The notes beneath the pieces were generated by a model that searched no databases, had not been told where the DNA came from, and saw nothing but the letters and a program-made list of their open reading frames with translations. Of a DNA stretch of 64,000 nt, positions 1-8,906 are shown piece after piece; the first letter of the stretch is position 1, and each line of letters starts with the position of its first letter. The stretch spans positions 29,097 to 93,096 of the forward strand of contig CATZLI010000009.1 of the NCBI GenBank assembly GCA_958421275.1. The letters run 5' to 3'. Both the position numbers and the translations under genes were made by a program. This DNA is from an uncultured Collinsella sp. Lineage in GTDB: Bacteria; Actinomycetota; Coriobacteriia; Coriobacteriales; Coriobacteriaceae.

Positions 1-539
1 CCCGCGCGCTCAACGAGGTCCTCTCTGCCGACTGGCGTGACCTGCGCGGCGTTGAGATCGTAAGCTTTGGCGTCAACTCCATCGCCGCCTCGCAAGAAGA
101 CGAGCAGATGATCAAGGACCTGCAGAAAGCCGCGGTCATGCGCGATCCCACCATGGCGGCAGCCAACATCGCCAGCGCCCAGAGCGATGCGATGCGCGCG
201 GCGGCCGCTAACCCCAACGGCGCAATGGCCGGCTTTATGGGCATGGGCATGGCAGGTGGCATGGGCGGCATGAACGCCAGCCAGCTGTTCGCCGCCGGCC
301 AGGCACAGCAGCAGGCCGCCCCGCAGCCGGCTCCGGCTCCCGCCCCCGCACCGGCTCCCGCCGCCGCACCTACGGCCGGCACGTGGACTTGCAGCTGCGG
401 CGCCACCAACACCGGCAAGTTCTGCTCCGAGTGCGGCAGTCCCGCACCCGCCCCGGCACCGGCAAAGTGGTTCTGCCCCAACTGCGGCAGCGAAAACGGC
501 GGCAAGTTCTGCAGCAACTGCGGAACGCCCCGGCCCTAG
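1..539 (+). CDS. SPFH-domain / double zinc-ribbon protein, 3' part only
   Basis: The window opens inside this gene; the frame is open from base 3 and ends with TAG at 537-539, giving about 178 visible residues. The first residues (WRDLRGVEIVSFGVNSI) look like the end of an SPFH/band-7 domain. A Met/Gly/Ala-rich linker and a Pro-Ala run follow, then two four-cysteine zinc ribbons, CSCGATNTGKFCSECG and CPNCGSENGGKFCSNCG. This order (SPFH, low-complexity linker, C-terminal ribbons) fits the bacterial 'SPFH/virion core-like' proteins, whose cellular role is poorly defined; an envelope-stress scaffold is a guess. The 5' end and the true start lie outside the window. Confidence 0.75.
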   Translation, partial: RALNEVLSADWRDLRGVEIVSFGVNSIAASQEDEQMIKDLQKAAVMRDPTMAAANIASAQSDAMRAAAANPNGAMAGFMGMGMAGGMGGMNASQLFAAGQAQQQAAPQPAPAPAPAPAPAAAPTAGTWTCSCGATNTGKFCSECGSPAPAPAPAKWFCPNCGSENGGKFCSNCGTPRP

Positions 540-619
540 CCCCTCTATCTGGTAATTGGCGGGGGATCCGCCACCCCCGCATTTGCTTCTATGGGTTTCG
601 TTCGATGAAGGAGGACACC

Positions 620-1462
620 ATGAAGACAACGTTCAAAAAGTCCGTACTCGCATTTCTGACATGCGTCCTGGCGCTCGCCTTTGCCCTGACGGGCTGCAGC
701 GGCGGCGGCAAGGACCCCAAGGCCAACTTCGTCGGCAGCTGGCAGTACTCGGGTGGAACCTTGGATGGCGAAGAGCTCACCGATGAGTACATGGATATGC
801 TCAAGGAGTGGGGCCTCAACTGCGTCCTGATCCTCGACGAGGACGGCACAGGCGTCCTCGATATGTTCCTTGAGGTCGCCGACCTGAAATGGGAAGCCAA
901 GGACGCCACCACCGTAACGATCACCGCCGAAGATGAGTCGCACGACCTGAAGCTCAAGGACGACAAGCTCGTCCTTGAGGTGGAAGGCGACAAGCTTATC
1001 TTCACCAAGTCCGACAAGGATCTGTCCGGCACGGTGAAGAAGGATCGCGAGGCGGCCGAGAAGGAAGAAGAGGTCGATGAGGCCGTCGAAGACGACGACG
1101 TCCAGAGTGTCGAAATCTCCCCCGCCGTCACCGTCGCCGATGACGATCTGTGCACCATCACCATCACCGAGAAATTCAAGGACGACTGGGGCGACATCGG
1201 CTTTGTCGTCAACATCACCAACAAGAGCGACAAGGACCTGACCTTCTACGCTCCTTCCGGCAAGACCAACGTCAACGGCACTATGAAGGAACCCTGGTTC
1301 TCGGCTAACCTGATGCCCGGCACCAGCGCCACCGAGGAATTCACGTTCTCGAGCGGCGAGCTTGACAGCCTTGACGACCTGGTCAATACGACCATCGGCA
1401 TCGACGCCTACCTGACCGATTCCTACGAGGACGTCGCCTCCTACAGCGCAACCATCGCGTAG
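620..1462 (+). CDS. Secreted lipoprotein of unknown function
   Basis: This 280-residue protein begins with a lipoprotein signal: basic MKTTFKK, a hydrophobic stretch, then the lipobox LTGC followed by SGGG. The start at 620 is chosen because AAGGAGG lies at 608-614; an in-frame ATG at 605 overlaps that ribosome site and is less likely. After the Cys there is a small beta-rich region (NFVGSWQYSGG), a very acidic segment (EKEEEVDEAVEDDDV) and a C-terminal beta domain (FVVNITNKSDKDLTFYA) that resembles DUF4352/DUF5067-like extracellular domains. It probably sits on the outer face of the membrane. It lies 80 bases after the SPFH/ribbon gene and may be co-transcribed. No enzyme motif is visible. 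Confidence 0.8.
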   Translation: MKTTFKKSVLAFLTCVLALAFALTGCSGGGKDPKANFVGSWQYSGGTLDGEELTDEYMDMLKEWGLNCVLILDEDGTGVLDMFLEVADLKWEAKDATTVTITAEDESHDLKLKDDKLVLEVEGDKLIFTKSDKDLSGTVKKDREAAEKEEEVDEAVEDDDVQSVEISPAVTVADDDLCTITITEKFKDDWGDIGFVVNITNKSDKDLTFYAPSGKTNVNGTMKEPWFSANLMPGTSATEEFTFSSGELDSLDDLVNTTIGIDAYLTDSYEDVASYSATIA

Positions 1463-1515
1463 CGGCAGACATCGACGGCCGCGGATTGGCGGATACATCC
1501 GCGCACATGTCAGGC

Positions 1516-1553
1516 GGGGCCGCAGGAGTTGATCCTGCGGCCCCGTCGTTTTT
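1516..1553 (+). terminator. Rho-independent terminator after the lipoprotein gene
   Basis: A perfect 12-bp stem (1516-1527 with 1533-1544, GGGGCCGCAGGA arm) with a 5-base loop is followed by GTCGTTTTT on the plus strand. It separates the rightward lipoprotein gene from the convergent leftward signalling operon. Confidence 0.9.
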
Positions 1554-1573
1554 GTGCCGATGCGTAACGAGCG

Positions 1574-2194
1574 CTAGCGCTCCATATTGGGAACGATGCT
1601 GCCCTCCGTTACTGCGCGCACGGCCAAGCGCATGATGTTGTCGTAGCCGGTCTTGTTGAGGATCTCCGAGATGCGACGCTTGATGGTGCCCTCACTCATA
1701 AACAGCTCGGCCGCGATCTCGCGACGGCTCTTGCCCTCGCAGGCAAGGCGCAAAATCGATAGCTCAACATCGTCGAGTGCCGCCGTACCCGAAAAAATAC
1801 TCTCGGGCGGCTTGGGAAACGTGCAATAGCCCGCCAGCGTGGAGCGCATCACGGCGAACAACTCGTCGATACCGACGTTCTTGTACACAAAGCTATCGAC
1901 GCCCGCCTCGCGGGCCTGATCGACAAAGGTGATCTCGGGCATGCCGGTCATGATAATGACGCGGCACTCGGGCAGTTGTTCTTTAATGCGCGCCGCCGCC
2001 ACGATGCCGTTGGAATCATGCTCGGTGCATACGTCCATCAGTATCATGTCCGGGCGCTCCTTGAGCGCGACACCCAAGGCCTCGGAAGCATCGGCAATGG
2101 CGGAAACAACGGTCATATCGGGCTGGTCGCCAACGGAACGCGCCAGGCTCTCGCGCAGGATGGCCTGGTCTTCGACTATAAGGACGCGGATCAT
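1574..2194 (-). CDS. NarL/LuxR-family response regulator
   Basis: A 206-residue two-domain regulator. The receiver has the acidic pair E8-D9, the phospho-acceptor D54 in MILMDV, the Thr in IIMTGMP and a Lys in SFVYKN. The C-terminal LuxR-type HTH (about 145-195) contains ILRLACEGKSRREIAAELF and MSEGTIKRRISEIL. It should bind DNA as a dimer after phosphorylation by the adjacent kinase. The ATG at 2194 overlaps the kinase stop by four bases (ATGA), and AAAGGAG lies eight bases upstream. It is the last gene of a three-gene leftward operon. Its target genes cannot be read from the window. Confidence 0.92.
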   Translation of the reverse strand: MIRVLIVEDQAILRESLARSVGDQPDMTVVSAIADASEALGVALKERPDMILMDVCTEHDSNGIVAAARIKEQLPECRVIIMTGMPEITFVDQAREAGVDSFVYKNVGIDELFAVMRSTLAGYCTFPKPPESIFSGTAALDDVELSILRLACEGKSRREIAAELFMSEGTIKRRISEILNKTGYDNIMRLAVRAVTEGSIVPNMER

Positions 2195-3690
2195 GAGCTT
2201 CTCCTTTGAGCTGTGGCGCTGGCGTTGAGCGGGATGGACACCGCAAGCGTAAAGGGCGGGGCGGCATGGATTTCCAGGCAGCCGCCCAGATCTTGCGCGA
2301 CATGCCTCATACCTGGGATACCCGTTCCCTCGCGATACGATACGGGTGCAGGCGCGCCGTCGTTAGAAACGGTCATCCGCGCAACAGCGCTGTCTTCCGA
2401 CGTCTCCCGCCACAGGCGCACATGGACCCGATGGGCCTGTGCATGCTTGGTGGCATTGGTCGAGGCTTCGCGGATAATCTGCAGAAAGGCTGCAGCGACA
2501 CGCGCGTCCTCAGGCAGCGCCCCCTCAACATCGATCTGCACACTCACCAGGCCAAAAGCATGGACGATATCACCCAGCTGCTCTGCAGGCTCGCTGGCAC
2601 CACCACTGCGCAAATCGGCGGCAATTGAGCGTAGCAACGGGTCGATCTGCTCGATCGACTCATCGTCCAGACGCCCCTCCTCCAAATAGCGATGAAGAAT
2701 GGACAGGCGCTGCCCGATCACATCGTGAACGCGGGCTCGCATACGTAGGTAGGCCGCATTGTCGGCAACCTTTTTAACTTCTTCGATCTGGGCTTGGAGC
2801 TCTTGGCCCGCAAGCTCAAGCAGGTGGTTTGCTTGCGCCAAGCGGTCGTAGGCGTGTGCGTATTCCGTCACGTCCAGTCCGATAATGCGCTCAAAGAGGC
2901 GGCCCGAAACCATAACCTCGTCGTGCACAAATAGGCGAATCTCGGCGGGAGAAATCTCGATCACCGCGCGAGCCTCACCAAAACGGTCCAAGTTAATCCG
3001 CACGCGGTTCCTACTGCTTTCGGGCATTTGCATGCTAAGTTTGCGCAGGTCGTTCCACATGCCGCTCATGTCACCTAGATCGGTGGGCATATGAAGTTCC
3101 ACCAGGTTTTTGCGCATGCAGCGGTTCATGAGCAGCGGACGGCCCCTCGGGTCCAGATACAGGATGCCCACGGGAATCACGTTGATGGTCTCGATCGTCG
3201 AGAACGCGGTGATATCCTCCTGGCGGTTACGGACGTCCATCAAGAGCGCCGCGATGGAACGGAACAGGAAGAACGCTCCCTCTGCGATAAGGACAACGGT
3301 CCACGCCGAGCCCATGGCAAAAACCACCGGCGGCGTCACGGCGACAACAAGCAGCAGCTCGACCAGCATGACGGGGCGACGATAGCGCACCATAAGCACC
3401 ACGCCATAGGCAAAGATTGCGGCATTGAGCCACAGCGCTCCGCCCATTGCCCTGGCGCAAACGTCAAGCGGCGCCACCAGATACGAGCCAGACGACGCGA
3501 ACAGGATAAGCGCCGAAACCACCAGGTGAAGCACGAGGCTCGCCTCGTAGGTGCAAACCGCCTTACGGTTATAGGACGAGCGGCGCGATGCGATGAGCGG
3601 AACGTGGATCGTCTGCAGGCACGCAGCCAGGGCAAAGACAATATCGAGTGCAACGATTTGGGGAAGGATGAGCGAAATCTGCATCGTCAC
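2191..3690 (-). CDS. Membrane histidine kinase (HisKA_3-like / HATPase)
   Basis: About 499 residues. The first 170 are hydrophobic and make roughly six membrane segments. A PAS-like region follows (VIPVGILYLDPRGRPLLM), then a coiled segment and the phospho-acceptor box RVHDVIGQRLS near residue 320. The ATP-binding domain shows an N box (IIREASTNATKHA) and a G box (GTGIPGMRHVAQDLGG). This is the NarX/DesK type that pairs with LuxR-type regulators, and the regulator follows with a four-base overlap. The start is either GTG at 3690, overlapping the previous stop as GTGA, or ATG at 3684; neither has a strong ribosome site, so translational coupling is likely. The signal is unknown. Confidence 0.9.
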   Translation of the reverse strand: MTMQISLILPQIVALDIVFALAACLQTIHVPLIASRRSSYNRKAVCTYEASLVLHLVVSALILFASSGSYLVAPLDVCARAMGGALWLNAAIFAYGVVLMVRYRRPVMLVELLLVVAVTPPVVFAMGSAWTVVLIAEGAFFLFRSIAALLMDVRNRQEDITAFSTIETINVIPVGILYLDPRGRPLLMNRCMRKNLVELHMPTDLGDMSGMWNDLRKLSMQMPESSRNRVRINLDRFGEARAVIEISPAEIRLFVHDEVMVSGRLFERIIGLDVTEYAHAYDRLAQANHLLELAGQELQAQIEEVKKVADNAAYLRMRARVHDVIGQRLSILHRYLEEGRLDDESIEQIDPLLRSIAADLRSGGASEPAEQLGDIVHAFGLVSVQIDVEGALPEDARVAAAFLQIIREASTNATKHAQAHRVHVRLWRETSEDSAVARMTVSNDGAPAPVSYREGTGIPGMRHVAQDLGGCLEIHAAPPFTLAVSIPLNASATAQRRSS

Positions 3691-5570
3691 TCACCCGCCC
3701 GCGGCATCAACACGATCATACGCAACTGGCCGGGTTCGCCCTCAAGGTGGTATGCCACGTTGCGCCCTTGCAGAGCGCTTTCGAGCTCTTGCGCAGCGGG
3801 CGTCTGCGAAAGATCTTCATCATCGTTGGAAAAAAGCGTGGCGCGCAGCTCGACACTGCACCGGTCATGGTCGCCCAAGTGATACATAAGCGCCGGATGG
3901 TCGGTGGTGTAGGCAAAAAACGCAAAGTCATACACGCAGTCGTACAGGGCGCTTACTGTACTGGCGTGCATCGGGCGCCGTATGGCGATAATCGAGGCGC
4001 AATCGATATCGATGGTGCGCAGGTCGCTTGCGAGCTCGTTGGCAATGAGCTGAATGCGGTCGCGATCAAAACCGCTCTCCCCGTGCTGTGCCAACGTGAG
4101 CGACCCCTTGCGCTTGCAATAGGCGACGAGCATCTTGGCGCGCTGCAGCATGCGGTAACGCTCGTGCGAAGACGCTTCGTCGGTCAACGGCGGCAGCGAG
4201 CTCAGCAGGTCGTATATCCCTTCGAGCGCGCGGGCAAGCGCCTGGTCCACGTCTTGGACCAGCAGGGTCTCGGCCTCTTGATCTGCCAGGTGCGTCTTAA
4301 GGTCGTAGTCGGCAGCGAGCAGCTCATTTTGACGCTGCAGCTCCATACGACGGTGTGCCAGTTCACGGTTAAGCTCGTTGAGATCCGACACGTCTTGGGC
4401 AAGCAGGGCCGATCCGCCCAGCAGTGGAAAGGCACGGTACATTACATCGGGATTGGACTCCACGGCAAAGGCATGGGCATGCCCGTGTTCCTGGGCTCGC
4501 AGCTCTTCGCACACGCCTACCGGCATTGGCTTTGACACTGGCGTGGCATAGACTTCCTGCAGGTCGCGCGTTAGGACTTTGAGGTCGAGCGGCAAGGTGT
4601 CGAAAATGCCGGCGATGTCGTGATATGACGGAACGACACCGCAATCGAGACAGATTTCCATCGCCACCACGCACAAGACGCAATAGATGAGCGAGAAGTT
4701 GAGCCTCCATGCCCAGGGCACGCGCAGCGCATATGAGATGGCAAAGAACGCGCCGCCCAGCAGCACGAGCGCCGCCGTGCCCGAGAAACGTTGGATGCGA
4801 AAGGACGAGGACCGGCCCACCAGGATAAAAAAGGCCACAAAGTTAAAGGCCGTCCACACGAGGACGGCGAAATAACCCCAGCCGTACGTGTAATCGTTGC
4901 TCCAGGTGTCGCTTGTACGGTCAAAGTGGAAGACCTGCTGGTGAAAATCGTTGGTGAGCACAAATCCGATAAGCAGGATGGCCGCAATCCACAGCGCAAC
5001 GCAGTAGCGGCGACCCAGGCGGTGTTGCTCCAGGCCCGCAAGGCGCAGACCACACAACTGGTAGAGCAGCGGAATGAGCGTCATGGGCACGTAGTACAGG
5101 TACCACAGCACAGTGGCATAGAACGGCGTGAATGACTTGTACTTGAGAATGACTTCGATCATCCACAGGGTGCAGATGGTGGCGACGGCAACAAGGCGGC
5201 GGCGCAACACATAGTCCAAACAGCGCAGATAGACCGATACGCCCCAGATCGAAAATGCAATTGCGGCGACAAGCAGCGGGAGAGAGCTCGAATGGGCGAG
5301 CGCATCCACGACCTCTTCGGACACCTCGCTATAGGCGGGCACGGCATTAGATAGTTTGGGGTCGAAGGCGAACAGCGCCGGCAAGACTGCCAAAAGCATG
5401 AGGAACAGCGCGGTGATGGCGCCGGTGATAGCAAAGACGCGGTGACGGTATACCTGATGTGTTATGCCAACAAGGAATCGCGGCATGGCGAAGAGCCTGC
5501 CACCCCTGGGATCCGCAACCGGCGCGGTCCGGGCGGCCGCGTGGCCGATATGTCGCTCGCGGGTACCCAT
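3687..5570 (-). CDS. Seven-TM sensor with degenerate kinase-like C-terminus
   Basis: The first half has about seven hydrophobic segments resembling the histKA_7TM sensor module (WYLYYVPMTLIPLLYQLCGL, WSNDYTYGWGYFAVLVWTAF). A coiled coil follows (LNRELAHRRMELQRQNELL), then a roughly 200-residue domain ending IVLMPRAGE, which resembles the end of a HATPase fold. I see no canonical N box or GxGxxG box, so it is probably not an active kinase. It overlaps the true kinase gene by four bases and likely modulates it. The frame stays open to a TTG at 5639, but that lies against a hairpin and has no ribosome site. ATG 5570 is used here; ATG 5486, just before the first membrane segment, is equally possible. 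Confidence 0.75.
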   Translation of the reverse strand: MGTRERHIGHAAARTAPVADPRGGRLFAMPRFLVGITHQVYRHRVFAITGAITALFLMLLAVLPALFAFDPKLSNAVPAYSEVSEEVVDALAHSSSLPLLVAAIAFSIWGVSVYLRCLDYVLRRRLVAVATICTLWMIEVILKYKSFTPFYATVLWYLYYVPMTLIPLLYQLCGLRLAGLEQHRLGRRYCVALWIAAILLIGFVLTNDFHQQVFHFDRTSDTWSNDYTYGWGYFAVLVWTAFNFVAFFILVGRSSSFRIQRFSGTAALVLLGGAFFAISYALRVPWAWRLNFSLIYCVLCVVAMEICLDCGVVPSYHDIAGIFDTLPLDLKVLTRDLQEVYATPVSKPMPVGVCEELRAQEHGHAHAFAVESNPDVMYRAFPLLGGSALLAQDVSDLNELNRELAHRRMELQRQNELLAADYDLKTHLADQEAETLLVQDVDQALARALEGIYDLLSSLPPLTDEASSHERYRMLQRAKMLVAYCKRKGSLTLAQHGESGFDRDRIQLIANELASDLRTIDIDCASIIAIRRPMHASTVSALYDCVYDFAFFAYTTDHPALMYHLGDHDRCSVELRATLFSNDDEDLSQTPAAQELESALQGRNVAYHLEGEPGQLRMIVLMPRAGE

Positions 5571-5639
5571 AGTGCTTTTAGTGTACTGACAGATGGGTCG
5601 AAAAAGCGGGCCGCATGTCCCAAAATCCGCAGACGGCAA

Positions 5640-5674
5640 GGCGCCCGGCGAACATTAACTGCTCGCCGGGCGCC
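5640..5674 (-). terminator. Hairpin in the 3' region of the first GH1 gene
   Basis: A perfect 12-bp inverted repeat, GGCGCCCGGCGA (5640-5651) with TCGCCGGGCGCC (5663-5674), lies between the GH1 stop at 5713 and the sensor gene. The following U-run is weak (TTGCCG on the minus strand), so termination may be inefficient. Confidence 0.55.
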
Positions 5675-5712
5675 TTGGTTAGGAGGCTATGAAGTTGAGT
5701 GTCTCAGCTTCC

Positions 5713-7203
<1,491 letters not shown>

Positions 7204-7299
7204 TCAACGGCAACGGCGCAGGCCGATACTTCTTTTCGCGCGCAGGCGCCCGGCAGCCACCCCGCCTGACACTTTTTGATACCCGCCTGCCCAAGCCGC

Positions 7300-7324
7300 C
7301 ACAAAGGGGACAGACACCTTTGTG
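7300..7324. repeat. REP-like palindrome, GGGGACAGAC core, CACAAAGG arms
   Basis: CACAAAGG (7300-7307) and CCTTTGTG (7317-7324) are exact inverted arms around a GGGACAGAC core. The core recurs at 35966 and 35999 with unrelated but self-complementary arms, which makes this a member of a REP-like family. Confidence 0.7.
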
Positions 7325-7341
7325 ATGGTTTGGGCCCGTTT

Positions 7342-7397
7342 GTCTCGATCTGTAACAGCTAGGCCGCCAAAATCGGGCCTGGTGTTACAGATCGAGA
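7342..7397. repeat. 55-bp palindromic unit (TCTCGATCTGTAACA arms), copy 1
   Basis: The arms TCTCGATCTGTAACA (7342-7356) and TGTTACAGATCGAGA (7383-7397) are perfect 15-base inverted repeats around a GC-rich centre. This is the first of two tandem units at this site. The gap from 7144 to 7487 contains these repeats and the REP-like unit at 7300, and no credible gene. Confidence 0.85.
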
Positions 7398-7423
7398 TTT
7401 TTCGGGCGGCCCTTTACGGTATG

Positions 7424-7478
7424 TCTCGATCCGTAACAGGTAGAGACGATTTAGCCCGCTAGATGTTACAGATCGAGA
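7424..7478. repeat. 55-bp palindromic unit (TCTCGATCYGTAACA arms), copy 2
   Basis: A second unit, 82 bases after the first. The left arm at 7424-7438 has one change (ATCCG); the right arm TGTTACAGATCGAGA is at 7464-7478. It ends ten bases before the DUF4867 stop codon, so it may act in that gene's 3' region. Confidence 0.85.
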
Positions 7479-7487
7479 CAGAAGATT

Positions 7488-8132
7488 CTAGTCCACGGTG
7501 ATGTCGAGGTTCTTGCCAATGAGACCTACGTAGCCACCCTCGGCAGCTTTGGGGCTGTCAGCATGGCAGAGGACCCACTTGTCGGCCTTCCAGTAGCAGT
7601 AGCTGTCACCGGCCGCGGGCATGTCGGCCGCAGCCTCGGGGCGCGGTCCATTGGTGCCGGCGGGCAGCGCCACCATCACCTGGAAGCCGCCGTCGTCGAC
7701 CATGCAGGGCGTGTAGTGGAGCGTGGTGTTGAAGACTTCGACGACCGTACCCGCCGGCACGCGGAACGCCTTGACGCACGCGGTATCGAGCTTGCCGCCC
7801 TCGATCTCCCAACGATGTGCCACGAGCAGGATAAAGTCGCGTGCACCAAGGTTGAACTCGCTGGCGCGGTGATACTCCAGGCAGTTGAGTCGTGTATTGT
7901 GGCCGTTGCACCAGCCCAACTGGAAGGGACGACCGCCAAACATGAGAAAGCCGAGCGTGTCGGCACCCTCAACCTGCTCGAGCTCGGGCGCGGAGGCCAC
8001 GTACTTACTGCCCTCGGGGATGGGCGTAGCGGAGAGCGCCTCGAGCATGGACGACGCGAGCTCGGACGGGACGTCATCCCAAACGTTGCCATAGGATTTG
8101 AACTCGGGATCGTTGACAGAGTAGATATGCAT
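7488..8132 (-). CDS. DUF4867 cupin-like protein
   Basis: About 214 residues, matching from memory the DUF4867 family, which is related to ureidoglycolate-lyase-like cupins. Visible features are a beta-rich core with GFLMFGGRPFQLGWCNGHNT, HRASEFNLGARDFILLVAHRW and VPAGTVVEVFNTTLHYTPC. Family members often sit in carbohydrate clusters and are thought to act on small sugar acids or lactones, but no substrate is established here. The ATG at 8132 is preferred over GTG at 8138 because AGGAG ends five bases before it and would overlap the GTG. It lies between luxS and a GH1 gene, all leftward. Confidence 0.75.
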   Translation of the reverse strand: MHIYSVNDPEFKSYGNVWDDVPSELASSMLEALSATPIPEGSKYVASAPELEQVEGADTLGFLMFGGRPFQLGWCNGHNTRLNCLEYHRASEFNLGARDFILLVAHRWEIEGGKLDTACVKAFRVPAGTVVEVFNTTLHYTPCMVDDGGFQVMVALPAGTNGPRPEAAADMPAAGDSYCYWKADKWVLCHADSPKAAEGGYVGLIGKNLDITVD

Positions 8133-8205
8133 GTTCACTCCTGTTCGTAAATGTGACTATACAAACATTCTAGAACAATCTCGTTCTGATTTGAGCGCTC
8201 GGTAT

Positions 8206-8235
8206 GAAAAAGCGCCCCCGCAAGAGCGGGAACGC
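8206..8235 (-). terminator. Rho-independent terminator after luxS
   Basis: On the minus strand a GCGTTCCCGC / GCGGGGGCGC stem with a TCTT loop and two internal mismatches is followed by TTTTTC. It lies 32 bases past the luxS stop. Confidence 0.8.
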
Positions 8236-8266
8236 TTCAAGTACAAACGCTATTCCTGCGAGGGCC

Positions 8267-8755
8267 TTACGCCTGCTGATAGTGCAGGTGCTTCTCGTCG
8301 ATATCGGCCAGGTCGCGGTCGAGGTAGCGGCGCGCGAGCCAGTTTGCCATGGGGAGGTTCTGGTCCAGGTAGTTACCACACTCCTCGGGAGCGGCTCCGG
8401 GGACATCGCCCTCAAAGCCGGCGACAAACTCGAACAGTTCACGCACGAGCGGCAGGATCTCCTCGCTCGTCACCTCGCCAAACACGACCAGGTAAAAGCC
8501 CGTGCGGCAGCCCATGGGGCCAAAGTAGACAATGCGGCCCGACCACTCGGCATGGTTGCGAAGGAACGTCGCGCCCAGGTGCTCGATGGTGTGGCACTCG
8601 GCCGTGTTCATGACCGGCTCCTTGTTGGGCGTGGTCAGGCGCAGGTCAAAGGTGGTGACGGCGGCGCCGGTCGCCGGATCGCGGTCGATGCGGCTCACAT
8701 ACACGCCGGGCTCGAGCAGCAGATGGTCAACGGAAAAACTCGCGATGCGCTCCAT
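8267..8755 (-). CDS. luxS: S-ribosylhomocysteine lyase LuxS
   Basis: A 162-residue metalloenzyme of the activated methyl cycle. It cleaves S-ribosylhomocysteine to homocysteine and 4,5-dihydroxy-2,3-pentanedione, the precursor of autoinducer-2. The metal ligands are all present: H55 and H59 in HTIEHL and C126 in PEECGNY. The catalytic Cys is C83 in GPMGCRTGFYL. Length and start (MERIASFSVDHL) are those of the family, and GAGAGGAT lies just upstream of the ATG. It appears monocistronic, with its own terminator. No pfs or metK gene is adjacent. Confidence 0.97.
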   Translation of the reverse strand: MERIASFSVDHLLLEPGVYVSRIDRDPATGAAVTTFDLRLTTPNKEPVMNTAECHTIEHLGATFLRNHAEWSGRIVYFGPMGCRTGFYLVVFGEVTSEEILPLVRELFEFVAGFEGDVPGAAPEECGNYLDQNLPMANWLARRYLDRDLADIDEKHLHYQQA

Positions 8756-8779
8756 GGCAGATCCTCTCGGTAGTCAATT

Positions 8780-8847
8780 TGGGACGGGGCTCTTTTAGCT
8801 GGTTCGAATGGTCGCACCAATCATACCAGTCAAAAAAGCCCGTCCCA
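8780..8847. repeat. Imperfect 68-bp inverted repeat between kinase and luxS
   Basis: The left arm beginning TGGGACGGGGCTCTTTT (from 8780) and the right arm ending AAAAAAGCCCGTCCCA (to 8847) pair over about 23 bases with a few mismatches; the centre is 21 bases. A smaller GACAGGGAT / ATCCCCGTC hairpin follows at 8861-8895. Together they fill the gap between the luxS start and the kinase stop and may terminate the sugar operon. Confidence 0.6.
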
Positions 8848-8906
8848 GATGAGCTGCCCGAGACAGGGATCAATGAGTTTTTAATCCCCGTCCCAGAAAA
8901 ATCATT

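Noticed and set aside
5571..5639. TTG start at 5639 for the seven-TM sensor
   Set aside because: It lies directly against a 12-bp hairpin with no ribosome site, and the extra residues show no family similarity.
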